Below are positions 1-5,217 of a stretch of DNA of 5,217 nucleotides, piece after piece. Both the position numbers and the translations under genes were made by a program. The stretch lies in assembly GCA_905236545.1 (NCBI GenBank), contig CAJOQO010000236.1, positions 1 through 5,217 on the forward strand, given 5' to 3'. The first letter of the stretch is position 1, and every line of letters starts with the position of its first letter. This stretch comes from an uncultured Lachnospiraceae bacterium (GTDB lineage Bacteria > Bacillota > Clostridia > Lachnospirales > Lachnospiraceae). The notes beneath the pieces are model-generated. The model searched no databases. It saw only the letters and a program-made list of their open reading frames with translations, and was not told the origin of the DNA.

Positions 1-166
1 CCTCTTCCGGCTGCTCTTCGATTGCTGCGGGTTCTTCCTCCTCAGCTGCTGCAGTCTCTTCCTCTTCCGGCTGCTCTTCGATTGCCGCGGGTTCTTCCTC
101 CACCGGCTGCTCCTCGACTGCCGCAGGCGCTTCCTCTTCCGGCTGTTCCTCAGCTGCCGCGAATTC
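1..166 (-). repeat. Glu/Gln/Pro/Ala-rich coding tandem repeat, 36-bp (12-residue) unit
   Basis: The protein repeats a 12-residue pattern close to EEQPxEEExAAx. The Gln-Pro pair recurs at residues 528, 540, 552 and 572, spacings of 12, 12 and 20. In DNA, related blocks beginning ggctgctcttcgattgcygc lie at 9, 69, 105 and 141. The blocks at 1-25 and 61-85 are identical, so a 60-bp period also shows (36 + 24). The array continues past the window edge, so copy number is unknown. Such tails usually act as flexible acidic spacers in surface proteins and change length by slippage or recombination. Confidence 0.9.
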
Positions 167-1726
167 TTCTTCCGTCTCCTCTCCGGCCAATGCAGTTTCA
201 TCCTGTTCGCTCTGCACGGTATCCTCTTCCGCGCTGACAGCATCCGGCAATCCGGAATCCGCACCGGCTTCCTCGAACAGTCCTCCTGTCGCTATAAGCT
301 CATCGAAGGACATCGCTTCTTCCACATATCCGCCCTGTTCTACTTCGTAATCCTTTTCATAGTATTCCGGATCATCCACGACCACATCTTCGTCGATCTC
401 CCGTCCGCCAGAAGACGCCGGATCAAAAAGCTTATCATAATTCGCCGGCTTCGGATGCGGCACCTGATACTCCTCGCAGCGCTTCAAAAGAATCGCATCT
501 ATCCTACTCCTGATACCATCATCCTGGAGATATTCTTCAAGCAGATTCATTTGATTCCTGAGCGATTTGAGCTGAATATCGAAATTATCCACATACTGTT
601 TATCAAGTTTTTTTAACGTTTCTTTGAGCAGCTGTGTGTTTACGTCAACCGCACCGCTCATATAACTGCACTTCACATCTACATCATGGAGCGATTCCTG
701 AATCTGCTGCAGCGCTATCATGATTTCCTTATGACGGGAGGCATCATTGGGTATGAAACCGGCCAGTCCCAGAACGGTAGATCCCACGCTGAACGCGGTA
801 CCGGCGCCGCTGAGAACTCCCACGATCGTTCCGGCAGTCGTATTGCCATATCCGCCTACGATATTCTTGATTGTAGAGATATCTTTCTCGGACAGATCCC
901 TGCCGGCATCGTCCTTCGAAAACTTATCCGCGGCATAGACCTTTTTCCCGTAAAGCTTTCCGTCAGGGCCGATCATGCTGTTCTCATCCAGGATGATGCC
1001 CCCGAAGCAGGAATAACCGTCTTCGGTATCCATTGCCTCAAGCGGAACCTCGGCGATAAATTCATATCTGCCGCCTTCCGTCTTTCTGCCCTTTCGGATC
1101 TTCGCTTCGCTCAGATCATGGCATAAGCTGATATCTTCCGTGCTGAAGTCCCCATCAAACTCGCCCAGTACCGGCAACAGCACGAAGATCATCTCCGCTT
1201 TTTCTCTGTCTGCACGGAAGCCGTCAAGGTGCGGCTGGAAGTAAGGCCTCGCTTCCTCCGCCTTCCCTTTTACCTTAATAATGTCAATGCTGGCTGTTAC
1301 GTTCTCATCACAGTCAAACAGGAAGCCGGGAAACTCCACCGTTCCCTGAAGCTGAGCGCCTGTCTCCTCACCGGCCAGCTCCGGTACGCCGCACAGATCC
1401 AGAAGGATCGTCTTATGGTCATTTCTGACGTCGTCCACAATCATATCCCGGAAGACGCCGCCGAGCGTGATATCCCCTCTGAAGATCTTCTGCCGGATCA
1501 GGGCATCCTCCTGCGTCAGGCACAGTTTCACATTGATGCTCCTGCCGTTGTCCGGCAGCTTCAGGGTCTCTGTCTCACAGGTAAGCTGCGGCGCGGAAGC
1601 AGCCTCCTGTACTGCCTCAGTGTCGGCAGCGATGACTGCCTGGGCAACATTTCCCGTGACCATGGCCATAGACAAGGCCAGGCACAGGAACTTCTTCCCC
1701 ATGATTCCTGCAAAATTCTTTCTCAT
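1..1726 (-). CDS. Exported multidomain protein with acidic repeat tail, function unknown (C-terminus outside window)
   Basis: An open frame of 575 codons runs off the window edge without a stop. The ATG at 1726 is chosen because GGAGG (1733-1737) lies 6 nt upstream. Residues 1-34 form a signal peptide: basic start, hydrophobic core, and likely cleavage after A30 (AQA) or A34. Residues 46-154 and about 160-270 look like two related beta-sandwich domains, each with a 'F-x-G-D' strand followed by alternating hydrophobics. Residues 289-325 are a glycine-rich hydrophobic stretch (IVGVLSGAGTAF, then STVLGLAGF). Residues 329-405 are predicted long amphipathic helices. From residue 459 to 575 there is no Lys or Arg, ending in Glu/Pro/Ala repeats. 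The mature part shows eight cysteines (50, 69, 112, 139, 202, 240, 353, 417), which may form disulphides. I recognise no family. The architecture suggests a secreted or surface protein with a membrane-inserting or pore-forming-like segment, which is inference. It is probably the last visible gene of the operon with the DUF2252 gene 67 nt upstream. Confidence 0.85.
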   Translation of the reverse strand, partial: MRKNFAGIMGKKFLCLALSMAMVTGNVAQAVIAADTEAVQEAASAPQLTCETETLKLPDNGRSINVKLCLTQEDALIRQKIFRGDITLGGVFRDMIVDDVRNDHKTILLDLCGVPELAGEETGAQLQGTVEFPGFLFDCDENVTASIDIIKVKGKAEEARPYFQPHLDGFRADREKAEMIFVLLPVLGEFDGDFSTEDISLCHDLSEAKIRKGRKTEGGRYEFIAEVPLEAMDTEDGYSCFGGIILDENSMIGPDGKLYGKKVYAADKFSKDDAGRDLSEKDISTIKNIVGGYGNTTAGTIVGVLSGAGTAFSVGSTVLGLAGFIPNDASRHKEIMIALQQIQESLHDVDVKCSYMSGAVDVNTQLLKETLKKLDKQYVDNFDIQLKSLRNQMNLLEEYLQDDGIRSRIDAILLKRCEEYQVPHPKPANYDKLFDPASSGGREIDEDVVVDDPEYYEKDYEVEQGGYVEEAMSFDELIATGGLFEEAGADSGLPDAVSAEEDTVQSEQDETALAGEETEEEFAAAEEQPEEEAPAAVEEQPVEEEPAAIEEQPEEEETAAAEEEEPAAIEEQPEE

Positions 1727-1793
1727 TCTCTACCTCCAGTTTTTATCCTCGCTCTATGGCATTGGTCTTTGTAACAGTTCAACAACCTGTGAA

Positions 1794-3152
1794 TTACTGC
1801 ATCTTCAGAAACATCTCATAGTCGGCCTCGTTCTGATCTGCGTATGCGCTGGAATAGGATACCATCGCATTCTCAAAAGCTTCTCCCTTGCCGAGATACG
1901 CCGCGATCGCATGCCTGTCTCCGGTTTTGGCATGGGCATGGGCCAGTGTCCAGGCACATGCCAGCGAGATGCCACGGTACCCCTCTGCCGATATGGTCTC
2001 CATATCGATGGATCCTTTCGCATCCCACAGCTGCCGTACATAATAGTCTTTCATGCTTCCAGACGGAATCTTCAGCCTGACCCAGCCAAGAAGAATGTCC
2101 CCGGCTGTCTGAATGGAACGCTGGCCCTCCACCACACGCTGACCGCTCTTTGCATACACGCTCGCGCCATAATACGTTTCAAGAACGGAGGCCTCCGCTT
2201 CTTTAATCTGGAGCACCAGCGGATCGCCGTTTTCGCGTCCCATCATGATCAGGATCCATGCCTGCCGGCCAACGCTTCCAACGCCGACCACCTTATGAGC
2301 CATCTCCAGCGGCTCATACTGATCAATCAGGTTCTGCCTGTCTACGGAAAGAGATTTCTTGTAAAGATCGATCGCTTTTCTCAGATCATGATGGAAATCA
2401 AAGACGATCTTCTGCTCCCTGGTCAGGTCGCGGGCCGGTACGATGAGCGGCGGATCGCTTTTGATCCGAAGCCTGCCGTCCACGGTTTCCGTCAGCTTTC
2501 TGACGGCACGTTCACTTGTTTTCGACAGCGACTTACGGATCGTATCCCGGATCTCCCGGATCTGCTTTTTCTCTGACACAAGTGTGCTCTTCTGCAGAAA
2601 GGATTCAATGTCCAGGTGTTTATACCAGACCTCCAGATTGCCCATCTCAGAAAACTCTGCCATGGATTTCCGGTAAAAGGCGGCCGCGTCATGGACGGCT
2701 TCGGAGCGCTGTTCTTTTGCGAATCCCCGCTGTCTTCCCAGGATCTCGATACTCGCGGTCAGGCGCTTTATGTCCACCTCAAAAGGAGCCGGAAGCGTCT
2801 CATCGAAGTCATTGATATCAAAGACCAGACGGCGCTCCGGCGACGCAAAGATCCCGAAGTTGGAAATATGCGCATCCCCGCTGGCCTGTACACGAAAACA
2901 GGTGCCCGGCGAGCCGGAAAGATCATGCGCCTGAAGAATCGCGGATCCTCTGAAGAAGCTGAACGGGGACGCTGACATACGCTCCCGCCGGATCGGAATC
3001 AGTTCCCTGAGCCTCGTCTTCTCCTGCATCAGAAGAAGCTCTTCCACTACAGGCCGTTTCGTCTCTGTCTTCCAGATCCCAAGACTGCTTCGTGATGTCG
3101 TTTTCCGATATGCTTTTGCAGCTTCTTTACTCTCTTCGATACTCTTCATCAT
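1794..3152 (-). CDS. DUF2252 family protein (COG4320-like, kinase-like motifs)
   Basis: A complete 452-residue protein with the hallmark blocks of DUF2252: SPFSFFRGS at 62-70, GDAHISNFGIF at 92-102, FDINDFDE at 111-118 followed by PFEVDIKRL, a glycine loop GVGSVGR at 290-296, LQIKEA at 314-319, YVRQLWDAKGS at 371-381 and AHAHAKTGD at 404-412. The C-terminal AYADQNEADYEMF is also typical. Length is normal and no motif is broken, so the gene appears intact. The biochemical function of the family is not established as far as I know. The GDAH..N and D.NDFDE blocks resemble the catalytic and metal-binding motifs of aminoglycoside-phosphotransferase-like kinases, and the glycine loop plus K317 resembles a nucleotide-binding lobe. 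There is no signal peptide or membrane segment, so it is cytosolic. Two adjacent ATGs (3150-3152 and 3147-3149) can serve as start. The GGGGA at 3158-3162 is 5 nt from the first and 8 nt from the second, so the second may be preferred. It sits 68 nt downstream of the DUF1269 gene, probably in the same operon. Confidence 0.93.
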   Translation of the reverse strand: MMKSIEESKEAAKAYRKTTSRSSLGIWKTETKRPVVEELLLMQEKTRLRELIPIRRERMSASPFSFFRGSAILQAHDLSGSPGTCFRVQASGDAHISNFGIFASPERRLVFDINDFDETLPAPFEVDIKRLTASIEILGRQRGFAKEQRSEAVHDAAAFYRKSMAEFSEMGNLEVWYKHLDIESFLQKSTLVSEKKQIREIRDTIRKSLSKTSERAVRKLTETVDGRLRIKSDPPLIVPARDLTREQKIVFDFHHDLRKAIDLYKKSLSVDRQNLIDQYEPLEMAHKVVGVGSVGRQAWILIMMGRENGDPLVLQIKEAEASVLETYYGASVYAKSGQRVVEGQRSIQTAGDILLGWVRLKIPSGSMKDYYVRQLWDAKGSIDMETISAEGYRGISLACAWTLAHAHAKTGDRHAIAAYLGKGEAFENAMVSYSSAYADQNEADYEMFLKMQ

Positions 3153-3158
3153 GATCTT

Positions 3159-3172
3159 CCCCGGTGCCGGGG
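3159..3172 (-). promoter_or_regulatory. Hairpin overlapping the ribosome binding site of the DUF2252 gene
   Basis: On the transcript, CCCCG-GCAC-CGGGG forms a 5-bp all-GC stem with a 4-nt loop. Its 3' arm is the GGGG of the only Shine-Dalgarno-like sequence (GGGGAAG) before the DUF2252 start. Folded, it would hide the binding site and lower translation unless ribosomes finishing the upstream gene, or a factor, open it. The pairing is visible; the regulatory role is inferred. Confidence 0.4.
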
Positions 3173-3189
3173 CTCCTGTTTGCCAAAAC

Positions 3190-3202
3190 GGAGCTATGCT
3201 CC
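3190..3202 (-). terminator. Weak hairpin with short T run between DUF1269 and DUF2252 genes (possible attenuator)
   Basis: The transcript reads GGAGC-ATA-GCTCC followed by GTTTTGG. The 5-bp stem with a 3-nt loop and only four T residues is below the usual standard for an intrinsic terminator. At most it would give partial termination inside the operon and set the ratio of DUF1269 to downstream genes. Confidence 0.2.
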
Positions 3203-3236
3203 TGTGCTTTATCCTGTGCTTTACTCCTGTGCTTTA
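3200..3236 (-). repeat. Three near-tandem copies of a 12-bp unit spanning the DUF1269 stop codon
   Basis: The unit TAAAGCACAGGA (coding strand) occurs exactly at 3225-3236, 3212-3223 and 3200-3211. The first two copies are separated by one extra G (3224). The first copy encodes the last residues K-A-Q-E of the DUF1269 protein. The stop codon TAA (3221-3223) is the first three bases of the second copy, brought into frame by the extra G. Confidence 0.9.
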
Positions 3237-3862
3237 TCCTTCTTCCTGAACTTCTCTTTGAAGCCTTCCCAGTCGGCGGACATCTTTGCCTTCTTCTCCG
3301 CCCTCTTTTCCTTGCGGGCCGCCTTCTTCTCATCGCGCAGTTCCCTGCGGGCCTGACGTGCCATCTCATCCGCCATCTTCTCGGCCTCTTCCACTTCTGC
3401 AGCGACATCCGCCGCGTCAAAGCGGGCAATCACGGTCTTGAATGCGTTAAGCTTCTGATCCAGGACTGCTTCATCTTCCTCATACGCAAGGGCAATCACC
3501 GCCACCTCATCGTTTTCGAGTTTTCCGGATATCTGTTCCAGCAGGGAGGCATTCGTAAGGGCATCATCTGTGTCAAAAGCCGAACCGATGAGCGCGCCAT
3601 AGCTTCCGCCAAGCAAAACGCCGATCGGGCCTCCCAGAACTCCAAACAGTGCTCCGACCAGGCCGCCGATTGCCATGTCATCCGTCGTATTTGCACCCGT
3701 ATCAAATCCGTCGAGCCTGCGCAGCGCACCATTCTCCTTCTTCACCAGTACCGCTGTGGATACATAGGACTTCTCATCCCCCGGATACTGCTTCAGCTGA
3801 GTCAGTGCCTGATACGCTTCACTCTCCACCTCAAAGATGCCCACTACGATATTCTGTGCCAT
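3221..3862 (-). CDS. DUF1269-like glycine-zipper membrane protein with charged C-terminal helix
   Basis: A 213-residue protein. The N-terminal part (1-50), with NIVVGIFEVESEAYQAL and a later VAVIALAYE strand (120-127), fits the alpha/beta fold of DUF1269 proteins. Their function is unknown, though they are often described as stress-related membrane proteins. Residues 66-94 are a glycine-zipper hydrophobic segment (GGLVGALFGVLGG, then GVLLGGSYGALIG), with glycines every 3-4 residues and able to insert in or pack against the membrane as a helical hairpin. Residues 153-210 are a very charged Glu/Lys/Arg/Ala helix, probably longer than in typical family members and possibly a coiled coil or nucleic-acid/lipid contact. 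The start at 3862 is preferred over the in-frame ATG at 3880 because AAGGAGAT (3869-3876) is correctly spaced only for the former, and the longer form would translate the ribosome binding site itself. It is the first gene after two tandem promoters. The stop lies in a 12-bp tandem repeat. Confidence 0.85.
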   Translation of the reverse strand: MAQNIVVGIFEVESEAYQALTQLKQYPGDEKSYVSTAVLVKKENGALRRLDGFDTGANTTDDMAIGGLVGALFGVLGGPIGVLLGGSYGALIGSAFDTDDALTNASLLEQISGKLENDEVAVIALAYEEDEAVLDQKLNAFKTVIARFDAADVAAEVEEAEKMADEMARQARRELRDEKKAARKEKRAEKKAKMSADWEGFKEKFRKKDKAQE

Positions 3863-3868
3863 AACAAG

Positions 3869-3876
3869 ATCTCCTT
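3869..3876 (-). promoter_or_regulatory. Ribosome binding site AAGGAGAT that fixes the DUF1269 start
   Basis: AAGGAGAT ends 6 nt before the ATG at 3862 (AGGAG core 8 nt away). It overlaps the codons that follow an alternative in-frame ATG at 3880, which has no binding site of its own. This supports MAQNIV as the true N-terminus. Confidence 0.75.
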
Positions 3877-3882
3877 TCATAA

Positions 3883-3911
3883 ATCATAGCATTATCGATA
3901 CTCGGATCCAA
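3883..3911 (-). promoter_or_regulatory. Proximal sigma-A-like promoter (P2) of the DUF1269-DUF2252-exported protein operon
   Basis: Minus-strand TTGGAT (3906-3911) and TATGAT (3883-3888) are separated by 17 nt. TGC immediately before the -10 makes it an extended -10, which compensates for the poor -35. The expected start of transcription, about 7 nt downstream, falls near 3876. That leaves a leader of only about 14 nt that begins at the ribosome binding site. Confidence 0.6.
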
Positions 3912-3919
3912 TATTATTA

Positions 3920-3948
3920 AACATATCATTTATGAGTGCTGATGTAAA
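3920..3948 (-). promoter_or_regulatory. Distal sigma-A-like promoter (P1)
   Basis: Minus-strand TTTACA (3943-3948; five of six consensus bases) and TATGTT (3920-3925; four of six) are separated by 17 nt. A TGA before the -10 gives the extended -10 form. It lies 37 bp upstream of P2 in the same AT-rich block, so the operon may have tandem starts. Confidence 0.5.
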
Positions 3949-3966
3949 TACAATGCATCCGGATCG

Positions 3967-4053
3967 TTACGGCAGATTATTGCTATTCACACCCTGGACG
4001 CCCGGATTGACCGCATTCTGCAGCGCCTGATTGAGATTCGCCGCGCCGTTCAC
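3967..4053 (-). CDS. Possible 28-residue small protein overlapping the HD-GYP stop codon
   Basis: A GTG at 4053-4051 overlaps the HD-GYP stop as GTGA and opens 28 codons ending in TAA. The peptide (NGAANLNQALQNAVNPG followed by VQGVNSNNLP) is rich in Asn, Gln and Ala. Its third codon positions are mostly G or C, as in the flanking genes and unlike the AT-rich DNA just downstream. There is no ideal Shine-Dalgarno, only AGAAGAGCAGGA directly upstream, so translation would probably depend on the upstream ribosome. It could instead be the remnant of a longer C-terminal extension of the HD-GYP protein or of a lost gene. No function is suggested. Confidence 0.3.
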   Translation of the reverse strand: MNGAANLNQALQNAVNPGVQGVNSNNLP

Positions 4054-5217
4054 TCCTGCTCTTCTTTTTCCTTTTCCCTGTAGTAAGCCTCGATCCGTGG
4101 ACGCGCGGCAACATAATACTTTTCCAGGCGTTTGTCAAAATGCTTTCCCATGCTCTCCATCATGATCCCGTCCGCCTTCTCAAAGGACATCCTGTCCTTG
4201 TAGACCCGCTTGCTGACCAGGGCATCATAGACATCCGCAACCGCCATGATGCGCGCTTCGACCGGGATCTCGTCCGCCTTCAGTCCGTCCGGATACCCCG
4301 ATCCGTCCATCCTTTCATGATGATAATGAGCCACATTCTCGGCAACGACCCTGAACTGTTCATCCTCCGTGTCCTTCAGGATCGAGTGAAGCACCTTCGC
4401 TCCCTCGGGGGCGTGAAGCTTCATCTGCGCGAACTCTTCTTCCGTAAACCTTCCCGGTTTGCGGAGAATATCATCATCAACCGCGATCTTTCCGATATCA
4501 TGCAGGGGGGCCGACTTGATAAGATCATCCCTGAACTTTTCCGTGATGCCGTTTGCCCTTGTAAACTCCGCATCTTTCATGATCTCTTCCATCAGGAAGC
4601 CGACGACATCGCTCGTCCGGATGATATGCCCGCCCGTTGAATTGTCCCGGCTCTCAACAAGCTTTGCCATACTGCGGATCAGATTGTTATGCATCTTCAG
4701 GATGTTTTCCGTCTTTTCCCTGACTTCACGCTCCAGATCCGTATTGTAATTTCTGATCAGCTCGATGTATTTCTGGTTCCTGGTATCATCGAGGACAACC
4801 AGCTGCAGGCCCCTCTTCTTCCCGTTATAAAACAGATAATTGATATCGATCAGATAAGTCCGTTCCGACTCCCGGAACAGGAACTTGTCCTGTGTCTCAT
4901 CCTCCTGAAAGCTTTGGATGCGGGGCGCGAGCTCCTCCCACAGGCGGGGGCTGTTCTTCAGCGGCTGGTCCACCGTCAGGTCATCCAGCTCCGGAAAGAT
5001 TCCGCGGGCAATCTCATTGCTCCCGAGATAGCGCATCCTGAGATCAATGTGGAGGAACCCGGTTTCTCCCGTCTCCATCAGAGAATCGATCGCCATATCC
5101 TCGACATCATACAGGCACAGATAATTCGCAATCACAAGATACATGATCTGCGCAAAGACATAACCAAACGGCGTAAGCTCGAACTGCCTTGTAACGGCCC
5201 TGCTCCCGAAAAAGAAG
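4050..5217 (-). CDS. PAS/HD-GYP domain cyclic-di-GMP phosphodiesterase (N-terminus outside window)
   Basis: The frame is open from the window edge, giving 388 visible residues. An internal ATG at 5144 has no ribosome binding site and continuous coding sequence upstream, so it is not the start. Numbered from that Met: about 28-122 is a PAS-like sensory domain; 125-160 a helical linker (DLEREVREKTENI); 160-345 the HD-GYP catalytic domain. All signature residues are present: E164-x-R-D with GGH173IIR, the HD pair H215-D216 in LHDIGKI, H244 in MKLHAPEG, H275-H276-E277, GYP as DGSGYPDGL (280-288), and D304 in VADVYDAL. This predicts metal-dependent hydrolysis of cyclic di-GMP to pGpG or GMP, lowering the second messenger. 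The hydrophobic residues upstream of the PAS region suggest that the missing part contains transmembrane helices. It ends in a charged tail (REKEKEEQE) and its TGA overlaps a possible small frame. No terminator is evident before the promoters that follow. Confidence 0.95.
   Translation of the reverse strand, partial: FFFGSRAVTRQFELTPFGYVFAQIMYLVIANYLCLYDVEDMAIDSLMETGETGFLHIDLRMRYLGSNEIARGIFPELDDLTVDQPLKNSPRLWEELAPRIQSFQEDETQDKFLFRESERTYLIDINYLFYNGKKRGLQLVVLDDTRNQKYIELIRNYNTDLEREVREKTENILKMHNNLIRSMAKLVESRDNSTGGHIIRTSDVVGFLMEEIMKDAEFTRANGITEKFRDDLIKSAPLHDIGKIAVDDDILRKPGRFTEEEFAQMKLHAPEGAKVLHSILKDTEDEQFRVVAENVAHYHHERMDGSGYPDGLKADEIPVEARIMAVADVYDALVSKRVYKDRMSFEKADGIMMESMGKHFDKRLEKYYVAARPRIEAYYREKEKEEQE

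Noticed and set aside
22..237. A 71-codon plus-strand frame encoding a Leu/Pro repeat
   Set aside because: The Leu/Pro periodicity is simply the antisense reading of the Glu/Pro/Ala repeat. The minus strand continues a 575-codon frame.
1229..1774. A 181-codon plus-strand open frame
   Set aside because: It is the reverse complement of the signal-peptide and first-domain region of the exported protein, with no plausible motif and no binding site of its own.
1727..1793. Separate promoter or terminator between the DUF2252 and exported-protein genes
   Set aside because: Only an imperfect stem (ACAG..CTGT) without a T run and weak -10-like hexamers (CATAGA, GATAAA) without a good -35 at proper spacing were found.
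1467..2576. A 369-codon plus-strand open frame
   Set aside because: It lies opposite the DUF2252 gene and the start of the exported-protein gene, both with clear protein signatures and ribosome binding sites. Its translation is rich in Cys, Arg, Ser and His with no recognisable motif, typical of an antisense shadow.
3200..3236. CRISPR-like or phase-variable array
   Set aside because: The three 12-bp copies are adjacent, without spacers. Changes in copy number would keep the frame, so neither a CRISPR array nor frame-switching by repeat number fits.
3954..3966. Palindrome ATCCGGAT after the small frame as a terminator
   Set aside because: It has no loop and no following T run, so it does not make an intrinsic terminator. 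An 8-base palindrome is expected by chance.
4050..5144. HD-GYP protein as a complete 364-residue gene starting at 5144
   Set aside because: The frame stays open upstream to the window edge, there is no Shine-Dalgarno before 5144, and the upstream residues are protein-like and hydrophobic. The gene is therefore treated as truncated by the window.

Overview
The window looks like chromosomal DNA from a Gram-positive clostridial bacterium, most likely Lachnospiraceae-like. The reasons are strong GGAGG-type ribosome binding sites, sigma-A-like promoters with extended -10 boxes, moderate GC content, and an HD-GYP protein with a PAS-like and probably membrane-anchored front end. The genus cannot be fixed from the sequence. 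All supported genes lie on the minus strand, so transcription runs from high to low coordinates.

In transcription order: (1) 5217-4050 holds the C-terminal part of a PAS/HD-GYP cyclic-di-GMP phosphodiesterase with an intact active site; its N-terminus lies outside the window. (2) 4053-3967 is a possible 28-codon reading frame whose GTG overlaps the phosphodiesterase TGA. (3) 3948-3883 is an AT-rich spacer with two tandem sigma-A-like promoters, each with a 17-nt spacer and a TGN-extended -10. (4) 3862-3221 encodes a 213-residue DUF1269-like protein with a glycine-zipper membrane segment and a highly charged C-terminal helix. (5) 3152-1794 encodes a 452-residue DUF2252 protein that carries kinase-like motifs in an inverted order. 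(6) 1726-1 encodes the first 575 residues of an exported protein: signal peptide, two related beta-type domains, a glycine-rich hydrophobic hairpin followed by long helices, and an acidic Glu/Pro/Ala repeat tail that runs off the window.

Genes 4 to 6 are separated by only 68 and 67 nt, with no convincing terminator or promoter between them. They probably form one operon driven by the tandem promoters. The set comprises a glycine-zipper membrane protein, a kinase-like protein and an exported protein with a second glycine-zipper segment. I do not recognise this as a described system. A cell-envelope or stress function is a reasonable guess but only an inference. The phosphodiesterase upstream may simply be a neighbour, since the promoters separate it from the operon. 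No RNA genes, CRISPR arrays, insertion sequences or phage genes were seen, and no spacer exceeds 200 nt.
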